Assembly: GCF_004681975.1 (NCBI RefSeq)
Contig: NZ_SMLK01000008.1
Coordinates: forward strand, 1-64,000
Length of the DNA: 64,000 nucleotides
Source of the DNA: Ramlibacter humi
Lineage (GTDB): Bacteria; Pseudomonadota; Gammaproteobacteria; Burkholderiales; Burkholderiaceae_C
Reading direction: 5' to 3'
How positions within the stretch are numbered: the first letter of the stretch is position 1; each line of letters begins with the position of its first letter. The position numbers and the translations under genes are program-made. Of this stretch, positions 36,001 to 48,000 are shown piece after piece. Under the pieces are notes generated by a model. That model was not told the origin of the DNA, did not search any database, and saw only the letters and a program-made list of their open reading frames with translations.

Positions 36001-39000
36001 GCGCCGCCGACTGCTCGGGCGTCAGGTTGCCGCTTTGCAGGTCGGTCAGCTTGATCGTCACCGGCGCCGCCAGCTTGCCGATGGCGCCGGAGGTGTTCAG
36101 CTTGATGTCGCGTCCCGTGAGGTTGGGGTTGCCGATGCCCACCGGCGTGCCGGGCTGCAGCGCGCTGCCGTTGATGGAGGCGTTGAGCTGCGGCTCGGTC
36201 CAGACGGCGTTCTTCGTCAGGTCGTTGATCTGGTCCAGGCTGGCGTGGAAAGCGAAAGTCGAGCTGTACGAGCTGCCCATCGCCGCCTTCCAGCCGGACC
36301 CCAGCAGGCTCTGCAGCGAGCCGGTAGCGCTCGCGTACAGGCCGGCCGCGTAGGCCTGCACCTGGGCATCCGTCGGGCTGGCCACGCCGGTGGCCGCGGC
36401 GGCGAGCGCGCGGTACAGGTCCAGGTTGGCGGTGGCCAGGGTGTATTGGCCCTGGGCGTCGACCGTGCCCTTGCCCAGCAGGCGCCAGTACTGCTCGTAC
36501 TGCACATTCACCTGCGACTCGAAGCGCGTGACCGACGCGGCGCTCGAGTGGTTCTGCGCGTCGACGGCGTTGGTCTCGGCGCCGTACGCCGCCGTGAGCT
36601 TCAGGTTCTGCCAGATGTTGCGCACCTGGGTGTCCGACAGCGCCTGCGCGGCCGTCTGGCCCGCGGCGCCGTAGATCGTGCCGTTGGGCACGTTGACGTA
36701 CAGGTTGCCGCCGGCGGTGGACGCGATGCTGCCGATCAGCAGGTCGCCGCCCAGCTGCGTCAGGCCGATGTCGTTCTGCGCGCTGACGTTGACGACGCCG
36801 CCGCTCACCAGGCCGTTGGGCTGCGTGGCGTAGTGCGCCGACAGCCGCACGGGCGCGGTTTCGCTGCCGATGCCGCCCAGTTCGCTGGACAGGGTGATGT
36901 TGCGGCCTTCGACGTTGGCGGCGCTGCCCGCGACGGCCGTGAGGGCGTTGTCGGCCTGGATCACCACGTCGCCGTAGCTGGCGCCGGTCTGCGAACGGAT
37001 GGTGTTCAGCGCCGCGCCGCTGTTCAGACGCAGGTACACGCCGTCGGAGCCGGCGGTGGCGCTGAGGTCGCCGCCGGTCAGCGTGGCCGTGAACGCGCGG
37101 TCGGTGCTGCCGATGCCGTTCTTCGCGCTCAGGTTGAGGCTGTTGGTCAGCACCGAGCCGGTGGCCGATTCGGTGATGCTGCCGCCGCTGGAGCTGATGG
37201 TGGTCGTGCCGTTGGGGTTGACCAGCGCGTTGTTCACCACCACCGGCGCGTTCGACGTCACCGCCACCGAGCCGCGCGAGTTGCCCGAGAAGTCGATGCC
37301 GAACGGGTTGCTGGCCTTGACCGACTGCGTCAGCGTCAGCGACGCGCCCGTGACGTAGCGGTATTGCCACCAGGCGTGCGCTTCGCCGTGCTGGTAGCTG
37401 TTGGTGTATCCGGTCGCGTTCGGGTTGAAGCCGTAGTTGCAGCTGGAGCCGTCGCAGCCGTGGTAGTGCACGTTGAGCGACGCGCCCCAGTTCTGCGTGG
37501 CCGTGATGCTCTGGCGGAAGTCGACCGAGTTGTCCTGGCCGGACAGCAGGTAGCCCTGCGGCGTGCTGGTGGCGTTGCCGCCGGACTGGTTGACGTAGCG
37601 CCACGGGTTGTTCTGCGTGCCGCTGCTGAACGTCCAGTTGCCGTAGGTCCAGTTCGTGGTGTCGAACGGCCGGCTGAGCGTGGCGTTGAGCTTCCATTCC
37701 CAGCGCAGGCCCGCCACCGGGTTGAACGTGGTCGAGGCGTTCTGCGACGACGACACCGCGCTGCCCGCCTTCAGCTGGTCCTTGGTCGAGAACTCGCTGC
37801 CCTGGAAGACGTTCATCCCCGCGCCCGGGCTGTACGTGTACACCCAGTGGTTGCTGCCCGAGGCGCGGTTCTTGTCGACGATCTCCACCTCGCTCACCAG
37901 CGCCGAGGGCACCGCGGTGTTGCCGGTGTTGATCTTGTTCAGGTTCAGCGCCAGGCCGGTGTTGTTCACCACCTGCACGTCGCCCAGGCCGCCGTTCACG
38001 TGGATGTTGCCCAGCGTGTTGGTGCTGATGATCTTGCCGTTCAGGCCCACGTAGCCACCGCCGGACGACGCGCGCACTTCGCCCAGCGAGATCTCGTTGG
38101 TGACCGCGTTGTACGTGGCGTTGATGTACGAATCGCCGCCGCGCGTGATGCCGCCCACGCCGCCCGGGATGTCGAACACCGGGTTGGTGGTCTGGCCGGA
38201 GTCGTACAGGTACTTGTAGTAGGCCAGCGTGCCGCCGCCGACGATGCGGTGCTCGACCACCGGCACCAGCTTCGGGAAGAGACCGCTCGACCAGTCGTAC
38301 GTGTAGCCGACCGGCACGTCACCCCAGATCAGCGGGTCGGTGAGGTTGGCCCCCAGGTTCAGCGACCACTGCGTCGGGCGGCCCGCGGAGATCTTGCCGT
38401 TCACGTCGATCGTGTTGGCCACGATGCTGACCTTGCCGCCGTAGATCTGGCTGCTGTTGGCGCTGCCCGCCAGGCTGGCGTTGGCGAAGCTGCCGGTCCT
38501 GCTCAGCGTGCGCACCGGCACCTTGGCGAACGAGCCGCCGCTGCCGCTGATGTCGTGGTGGTAGCCCGCGGGGCTCAGGCGGTCGGCCGTGCCGCCGCTG
38601 CAGTCGCCCTTGGCGAAGGCCGCGCAGTTGCCGAACCACACCCAGCTGTAGTTGCGGTTCTGGCCGGCGCTGCCGATCAGCTCGGACGTCAGCGCGTCGG
38701 TGGTCGTGAACTGGCCGTTCGCGTTGTAGATGGCGTTGATCGCGTAGACCACCGCCTCGGTGGCGTCGGGCACGACCGTTGCCGGGTTGCCGCCCGGCCA
38801 CAGCATGTAGCTGGACCACTCGGAGTACGGGTTGCCGCCGGCGTAGTGGGTGCCCGGGTTCGTGATCACCGCCACCCCGTTCGGGATGGTGACGTTGACC
38901 TGCTGGCCGTAGATGGTCGAGTTCTGGCCCAGCGAGCCGGAGTTGTTGTTGACCAGCACCGCGCCGCCGAGGTTCTCGATCGCGCCGCCCAGGAACAGCG

Positions 39001-42000
39001 CGGGGCCGTAGTTGCCGTCCCCGACCTTGCCGTTGTAGGCGTTGTCGATGTCGATCTTGGAGGTGCCGGTGCCGGGCCTCTCGTCGATGTGCAGCCCGGC
39101 GGCATCCGCCTGGGCGCGGCCCGCCTGGCCCGTGAAGATGACCTTGCCGCCCGGCTGGTTGGGGATGTAGACCGAGTTCAGCAGCAGGTAGTTGCCGCTG
39201 TTGTTCTTCACCGAGATGGTGGGCGAGCCGTACGAGGTGAACGTGCCGTTGCCCGCCAGGGTGTCGGCGTTGATGGTGGCCGTGCCGCCCGCGGCGTACA
39301 GCGTGCCCAGCTCGAACGCGCCCACGGTGCCGGTGCTCACGCCGCTGGCCAGCAGCTGCGCCTGCGTGCCGCTGTAGTTGTCGGCGACGAACTGCTGCGG
39401 GTCGAAGACCGGGTTGTAGGCGAAGATGAACGGCGCCGCGCCGTTGTTGTAGGTCAGCGAGTTGCCGTTGATGGCGATGTCCAGCGTGTGGTAGACGCCC
39501 GCCGTCGCGTCGCCGTTGAAGGTCACCTTGGAAGTGCTGGGCGTCGTGACGGTGCTGTCGCCGGCGGTCACCGGGATGAAGTACAGCTGGTAGCCGCGGC
39601 CCTCGGCCGTGGACGTGCCCATGGGCTGCCCGTTGTACGCGCCCACCGTGATGTTCTGGCCGCTGCGCAGATGGGCGCCGTCGTCCACCTGCACTTCCGC
39701 GTTGCCCGCCAGGCGGGTCAGCGCATTGGCGTCCGGCACCGCCACCAGCCCGCGCACGTAGCCCTGCGCGTTGGAACTGCCGGTCATGGCCGTGTCGTAC
39801 GAGCCCAGCGGGTCCTTGCCCGCGGTGATGTTCACGTTGCCGAACGCTTCCATCACGGCGCCGGTGCCGCCGCCGATCGTCACCTTCTGGTTGTTGGTGA
39901 TGTCGGTCGTGGCGTTGGCGCTGCCCACCGAAGCCAGGCCCCAGGTGTTGACCTGGGCCGCGGTGTCCACGCTGCCGACCGTCCAGGTGCCGGCGCCGAT
40001 GTTGCCCTGCGACTTGAGCTGGTTGTTGGTGCCGAAGGTGACGTTGTTGTTGAACGTGGCCCGGTAGGTGGATTCGGTGCCCGCGCCGGCGATGGCGCCG
40101 CCGGTGGCCAGCGACACCTGGTCGCTGGCGGTCGCCCAGGTGGACGCGGTGGCGACGATGCCGCCGGTGTTGTTCACCGGGTCGGTGCCGGAATTGACGG
40201 TGACGTCGTTGGCGAACCTGGCGTCGGTGTTGCCGGTGAGCGTGGTGCGGCTGAGAACGGCCGCGCCGCTGAGCACGCCGCCGGCGGCGCCGGTGGCCGA
40301 ATCGCCTGAGCGGTCTTCCTTGAACGTGTTGGAGGCTTCCACTTCCACCACGCCGGCGGCGTTCAGCGTCAGCGTGGAGCCGAGGCTGGCCTCGACCGTG
40401 GAGTTGCCGGTGTGCAGCGCCACCGCGCCGCTGGCGCCAGCCACCGAGGCGTTCACCGAGGTGGCGAGGCGGCTGGACGTGTCGTTGTGGCTGGCGTTGA
40501 CGATGAAGTCGTCGCCGTAGATCGTGGTGCGGGTCGCGTTGCCGGCGATCCAGGCCTTGGTGCTGGAGGTGTCGTCGGTCGTGGCCGTCGCGGCGTTGCC
40601 GGCGAACATGCCGCCCGCGCCCGAGGTGGCCTCGGCGGTCTTCTCGTCCTTGCCGCTGGCGATGATGCTGACCGAGCCCGCGCGGCCCTGCGTGGTGACC
40701 ACGCCGGTGCCCATCCAGGCCTCGGTGATGCCGGACGACTTGGCTTCCGCCACGTTGGCGCCCATGGCGACGTAGCCCGCGGCCACGCCGGTGCTGGTGG
40801 CCTTCTGGCGCGTGTTGTTGATCGCCGCGACGCTCACGTCGCCGGCGGGCAGCGTGACGCTGTTGCCCACCGAAGCGCGCACCGTGGCGCCGCTGATGGC
40901 CTGCGACAGGGTGGCGTTGGCGCCCAGCAGCGTGCCGCCGGAGCCGGCGATGGTGTCGGCATCCGCCGAGTTGCCCGTGGTCGGCGTCATGACGCCGGCG
41001 CTCACCGCCAGCGCGCCGGCGCCGTTGATCGCGGCCGAGTCGGCGACCGAGGCGGTGACCGTGGGCCTGGCTTCGGCCAGCGCGATGGAGGCGCCGACGC
41101 TGAAGCCGCCGACCGCCACGCCCCACGCGGTGGCGCTGACGTCCGGGGTGGCGAGCGCGGTGACGTTCACCGCCTCGCCGGCGGCGAGCGTGCCGCGCGC
41201 GGTGGCCGTGACGTTGCCCTGGTCGCGGGCCGTCGAGCCCGCACCGGTGCCGGCGACGATACCGCCCGCGGCCGCGATGGCCGAGCTGGTCACCGCCCCG
41301 CTCTCGGACGCGGTGAGGCCGATGGTCTTGTACTGCGTGACGTTAGCGCCGGCGAGGGTCTCGGCCGTCACCTGGCTTTCCTTGTCGGCGATGGAGGCGA
41401 CCACGCCGACCGCGCCGGCGCCTACCGCGGCGCCGACGCCTTCGGTGGCGACGCTGCTGGTGTCCTGCGCCGACACCAGGACCGTGTTGCTGGTGCCGGT
41501 GCCGCCGGTCACGGTGCCGCCCAGCGAGGCGCTGACCGTGTTGCGGACGATGGCGTCGGCCACGCCGGCGCCCACGCCGACCAGGCCGGCCGCGCCCACG
41601 TAGGCCTTGACCTTGGCCGCCGAATCGGTGCCGTTGTCGCGCATCAGCGCGCCCACCGCGACGTTGGCCGCGTTGAGCGTCGATGCGGTGGACTTCGCGA
41701 TGATGTTGTCGTAGATGCGGGTGTAGCCCACCGCGCCGCCCACGCCCACCGTGCCCGCCGCGCCCGCGCCCACGGTGCTGGTCGTGCTCACCTGGCCGGA
41801 CGCGTTGATCGCCACCGAGCCGGCCGTGACCGACGACGACTCGATGTTGGCCGTGACGGCGTCGGCGGCGCCGCTGCCGACGGCCGACGAGGTGTTGTAC
41901 CTCGTGCTCGCCAGCCGCGCCTGCTCGGCGGTGGTCAGCCCGGTGCTGCCGCCCACCGTGGGCGTCGAGTTGGAATAGCTGCTGACGGACGACAGCGTGC

Positions 42001-45000
42001 CGCTGCCGTTCTTGTCGGTCTCGGCCGACGCGCCGGCCGCCGTGCCGTCGCCGATCAGCAGGACCGCGGCGGATCCGCCGATGCCGACGGTGCCGCCCGC
42101 GCCCGCGGTGGCCGTGACCATGTCGACGTCCTTGATCGTGCCCGCGGCCACCGTCACCGTGCCCGGCGTGGTCACGGTGCTGTTCTTCATCTCGCCCGTG
42201 ACCTGGCTCTTGACGATCACGACGTTGGCGCCCGCGCCGACGCCGGCCGCGCCGCCGCCGCCGCCCGCGCCCGCCTTGGCGTCGATGTCGACGTTCTCGG
42301 CGGCGCTGATGCTGATCGCGCCCATGGCCTGGCCGACCTTCCCGCTGCCGGTGCGGTCGCGCGTGACGGTCTTGGTGGTGGTGGTGCCGCCCGAGCTGTT
42401 GGTGGCGCTGCTGGACGTCGAGCTGTCCGTCGACGCCGCCGGCGCGGTGTCGCCCGCGGTGGTCCGGTACATGCCCGCCACCGTGGTGTTGTTCAGCAGG
42501 GTGACGTCGGCCATGCCGGCGATGCCGGCGCCGCCGCCCACGGCGCCGCTGACCACCAGGCTGTTCATCGCGCTGTTGGTCGCCGCGTTGATGGTGAGGT
42601 CGCCGCCGGCCAGGCGCAGCGCGGTGGTGTTGCTGGTGGCGGAGGGATCGCCCACCCAGGCCTTGGTGCTGTTGCTGGCGATGCCGACCACGAAGCTGGC
42701 CGCGCCGCCCGCCGAGGCGCCGATGGCGCCCGCGCCCGCGACGGCGTTGTAGCCGCTGGTGGTGAGCGCGTTCACGCCGAGGCTGGCCGCGGACACGGCG
42801 CCGCCGTCCACGTGCGCCTGGGTGTCCGCGCTGAAGCGGTTCACCACGCCGGTGCCGGCGATGCCGCCGGAGCCGGCCGCGAAGCCGGCCACCACGTTGG
42901 CGGCGGACTGCGACGCCTTAGCGCCCACCTTCACCGCGCCCAGCGTGGGCATCAGGGTCTTGTCGAAGGTGTTGGTGGTGGTGATGTCGTAGACCGGGTT
43001 GGCCCCGTCGGTGGCCTCCGGGTCGTTCACCGCCCGCTGCTGCGTGTCGGTCACGCTGCCGGCCTGCACGGACTTGGCGGCCAGCACGCCCGTGGTGGCG
43101 TTGGTGAGGTACGCGTACGTCTTGCGTTCCATCAGGTTGGTCGCCGCCGCGCCGGCGGCGCCGACGCCCGTGCTGCCCGCCGCGCCGATGACGAACGCGC
43201 CGGCGTAGGTGTGGCTGGACGCGTTGACGAACAGGTCGGGCACGCTGAACGTCGTCAGCCGGCTGTTGACCTTGGCGTCCTGGATGTACGACTTGGTGGT
43301 GCCGCCCAGCACGTTGACCACCGGCGTCAGCGCGATGCCGGCGGAACTGCCCAGGCCCAGCGTGGCCGCGTTGGTGACGGCCGACTGGTGCGAGGTGGCC
43401 GTCACGGCGATGCCGCGCACCGACTGCGTGGTCTCGGTCAGGTCGGCGTGCGTGTACGTCGGCGCGAGCACGGCGTTGACGTTCACCGGCGTCACCAGGT
43501 CGCCCGTGCGCACGCCGGTCATCGCGGCGCCCAGGCCCTTGGCGTCCACCTGGGTGCTGCCGCCGTCGATGTGGGCATCGGTGGTGCCGTCCATCATGTT
43601 CACCACGACGGAGACGCCCGCGCCGGCCGCGCCGGGGCTGGCGCCCGCGGCGCCGGCGATGACCTTGGCCTTGTCGTCGTTGAAGGCGAACACGCCGACG
43701 TTGTTGTCGGCCATCACGCGCGCGCCGTTGGCGATGTAGGCGCGCGTCGAGTTGTCCATCAGGTTGGTCGCGTTGGAGCCGCCCACGCCCAGCGAGGCGG
43801 CGGCGCCCAGCGCCACGGCCACGGTGTCGATGGTGGCGTCGGACTTCGCGTCGACCACCAGGCTCCTGACGCTGGCGTCCGCCGCGCCGGACACGTGCGC
43901 GTCGGCCGTGTTGGCGATGCGGTTGATCGAGGCCGCTATGCCCACGCCGGCGCTGCCGAAAGCCACCGCCGCGCCGCCCGAGGCGGACGAGATGGTCGAC
44001 GTGTCGCTGCCCTTGACCGTGACATCGGCGGTGGAGCCGGTGATGCCGGTGGTCATCAGCTCGGCGGTGGTGTCGTTGCTGATGAAGTTGGTCGAGATCG
44101 AGCCGGCGAAGGCGTTGCCGCTGCCGCTGCCCCCGATGGCGGCCGACAGCGACTTGATGCCCGCGTTCTGCGTCGCCAGCACGTCGATCTGCGAGGCTTC
44201 GGTGAGCGACGAATCGGCCACGTGGGCCAGCGTCTCGTTGTCGATCGAGTTGTAGGCGAACGCGGCGCCGGCGCCACCCTTCTTGCCCACCGCCACGTTG
44301 CCGGCGAGCGACTCGATGCTGGAGTCGTCGTGCGCCCACACCTTGACGATGTTGGTGCCGCCGTTGCCGTCGGTGGTGGTGACGCCGTCCAGCTTCGCTT
44401 CGGTGTCGTTGGTGATCTGGTTGACCGAGATCGACGCCGTGACCGCGGCCTGCCCGCCGGCCAGCGCGCCGGCCACCGACAGGTTGCGGATCGCCGAGTT
44501 GGCCTGCGCCGCCTCGACCGTGATGCCGGTCTGCGCGTTCAGCGCGACGCCGCTCGCGGTGGCGTACACGTCGTTGTCGATGTCGTTGTACGAGATCGCC
44601 GCGCCGATGGCGGTCTGGTCGTTGCTGTTGACCACCTGGCCGGCCACCGAATCGATGGTGGACGAGTCGGAGGCCTTGATGGTGATGGTCTTGCCCGTGA
44701 TCGAGCGGTAGGAGGCGTTGGCGGCCGGCGCCGAGACCTCGGCCTTCACCGCGTTCTGGGTCTGGCTGACGACCACCGAGCCGGCGCCGGAGAACTTCTC
44801 CGAGCTGCCCGCGCCGAGCGCCAGGCCCAGGATGTGGGTGGCCGAGCCGGCCTCGATGTTCACCACGCTGCTGGCGCCCGTGGCGTCCAGCTTGGCGTTC
44901 TCGACCCTGGCCGTCACGGTGTTGCCGATCAGGTTCTGGACGTAGGAGATGCCGACGTTGGACGAGCCGCCGCCGGTGCTGACCTGCACCACGCCCGCGA

Positions 45001-48000
45001 CCGACGTGATGCAGCTGCCGCTGCCCGCGGCGCCGACGCCCGCCTGGCGGCCGCAGTAGTCCAGGCCCTTGGCCACGTTGGCGCGCTCGCCGGACTCGTC
45101 GATGATGTTCTCGTAGGTCGTGATCGCGCCGGATTCCTTGGCGATCACGTCGATGCGGCCGGCGGCCGTGACGGACGAATTGCCGCTGATCTCGGCCGTG
45201 GTGCGGTTCTGCACCTGCGTGATGACGAACGCGCCGCCCAGCTGCGTGCCGTCCTGGCGCTCCGACACGGTGGCGCTGCCGCCGCCCGCGCCGATCTCGC
45301 TGGCGTTGTAGGCCTCGACGGTGACCGTCTGGAATTGCTTGACCGTCGAGCCGGTGATCTTGGCCTCGGTGTCCGAGCGCAGGTCGGCATAGCTGACGGC
45401 CGCGCCCACGCCGCTCTTGCCGCCGAACGCCAGCGAGCCGCCGCCGGTGCCGATGAACTTGCGGCTGTAGGCGGTGACGTCCAGGTCGGCGGCGGCGTTG
45501 CCGTCGCCGGTGACGCTGGAGTCCTCGATGCGCGCCTTGGCGTAGTTCTTGGTGTTGCCGTCGCCGTCGACCGGCGACAGCGTGATGGACACCGAGCCGG
45601 CCACCGCGTACGAGGGGATCGGGTTGTTGTCCGGCGTCAGCACCACGGCCGCGCCGATGCCCAGCGACAGCTGCTCGCCGCCGGTGAGGGCCTGGACGTC
45701 CACGTCCCGCGCGCCGGTCACGGTCGAGCCCTTGATGTAGGCCTCGGTGCCGTTGCCGATCATGTTGACCGCCACCGCGCCCGCCACGCCGACCGCACGG
45801 GTCTGGCTCGGGTTGTTGGCGCGCGTGAGCGCGCCGGAGCCCGCGGCCGTGGTGATGTCCGCGTCGGACACGGCGCGCACCAGCAGGCTGGGCGTGGTGG
45901 ACGAAGTCCCCGACTGGTCCACCGACGCCGAGTCGATGCGCGCGGTGGTCTTCATGTCGGTCATGTTGACCGCGGCGCTGCCCGCGCCCGACAGGCCGAA
46001 GGTCGGCGGCGTGGGGGCCGGCGGCTTGGTGGCCGTGGCGCTGGAGCGCGAGCGGGTCGGCTGCGCCGGCGACACGCCCAGGATGTTGTTGGTCAGGTCC
46101 GTCATCGCGGTCTGGTACGCCGCGGAGGCCTTGTCGAAGAAGCCGGGGCCCGGACCGGGTGCGGCCGAGTTGGAGACGGAGCCGGCGATGCCGATGGCTT
46201 CCACGCGGCCGCCGGTGCGCGCCTCGACGTCGATATCCCTCGCCTTCACGCTGCCCGTGTAGCTGCCCGCGCTGGCGCGCGCGCTGCCCGTGAGCGAGTA
46301 GGTGTCGTTGTCCGCGATCTCGGCGCGGGTGTCGGTGGTGACGTCGTTGATGCCCAGGCCGATGCCCACGGCGGTGGAGGACGACAGGTTCACCGCGCCC
46401 GCGATGGACCAGGCCACCGTGTTGTCGCCGGCGTCGACCGCCAGCTTGCGCGCCGTGACGCTGGCCTCGTTGTCGAGCGAGGCCACGGTGCGGTTGTTCA
46501 CGCCAATGAGCGTGACGATGCCGTTCACCGCGATCGGGTTGCCGCCGTCGGATGCCTTGCCGGCGCTGGCACCGAAGGAGAAGACCTTGTCGGACGTGTT
46601 GGCCCTGACGCGCACGTCGTCCACCAGCTTGTCGGTGGCCGTGACGGTGAAGGCGCGCACGCCGTCCGCGTCGGCGGCGCCCGCCGTCTCCGCGATGCCG
46701 CGGATGGCGACGTTCTCACGCACCACCGCCTCGGCGACGCTGGCCACGTCGATCTGGCTGAGCGAGAAGCCGATCGCCTTGTTGCTGCTGCCGATGGCCA
46801 GCTGGGGCGCCCCGGCCTGGAACAGCAGCGTGGTGTCCACGTTGGCCGTGACAGACACCGGCGCGTCCAGCGCCCAGGCCTGCGTGTCGGCCGGCCGGCC
46901 GCGGAACAGCAGGATGGTGCCGGTGGGGTCGTAGGTGTCGGCGTCGGCCGGGCGGGTGGTGAAGCTGCGCGTGGCGCCGCCGGTGGAGCCGTCGCGCACG
47001 TTGAGCCTGGCGCCGTCCTGCACCTCGGCCTGCGCCGTGTGCTGGAAGCTGATGATGTTGGCCGAGCCGGAGAAGCCCATCGAGGTTTCGTCCGAGCTGC
47101 CCGCCACCTTGGCCGACGACTTCCCATTCATCACGTCCAGGAAGTTGATGGTGTTCATCGCCTCGCTGAGCGTGCTCAGGCCGTCCCAGCGGTCGAAGTT
47201 CCATTCCGCGTTGCCGAACAGGATGCTCGGGCGGATGGGCAGCTTCACGTCGGAGCTGACGCCGATCTTGTCCGCGGTGATGTCCGCGTTGCGGCCCACG
47301 GTGGCGCTGGAGGTGAACGAGTAGTTGCCGATGGCCAGGCCGAGCGCGGCGTTGATGCGCGAGGGGCTGCCGGAAGCCGGCGTGGCCGCGGCCTTGATCG
47401 AGGGCGACGAGGTGGCCGTGTCGGCGGAGATGACCGTCTTCTCGCCGATGGTGCGGGCGGCCACCAGCACGGTGCCGGTGTTGCCGGTGTCGCTGGCGTG
47501 GATCTTCACGCCGTCGCCGATGAGCGCCACCGCGCCGTGCACGCTGTCCACGTACGAGATCGCGCCGCTGATGCGGAAGGGCGCGGGGGTGGGCGCGACC
47601 TTCTGGTCGATCTTCTGCGTGGAAAGGCCGAAGCGCTTCCAGAAGAAGTCCTCCAGGCCCTGCACCGTCTCCTGCTTGATGGCGTTCTGCACCATCGCGA
47701 AGGCGCCGGTGCCGGCCGAGGCCGACGCGGCCGTCCTGTCCTCGGTGACATGGTCGACGGCCAGCACGTTGACGTTCTTCGCGTCGGCGACGTCGGCCAG
47801 CAGCCTGGCGTTGGCGCTGGTGTTGTGGTCCGACCAGGCGACGGCGGCGGAGGCCTTGCCGTTCGGGCCGGTGACGGACTCCACCTCGTTCTTCAGCGAC
47901 GTGAAGTTGCTGGCAGCGACCGTGACGGTGCCGGTGGACTTGATCTGCGCGCCCTGCGCGATGGTGGCGTTGGCGTCGACGTCGGCGGACGTGTAGCCGA

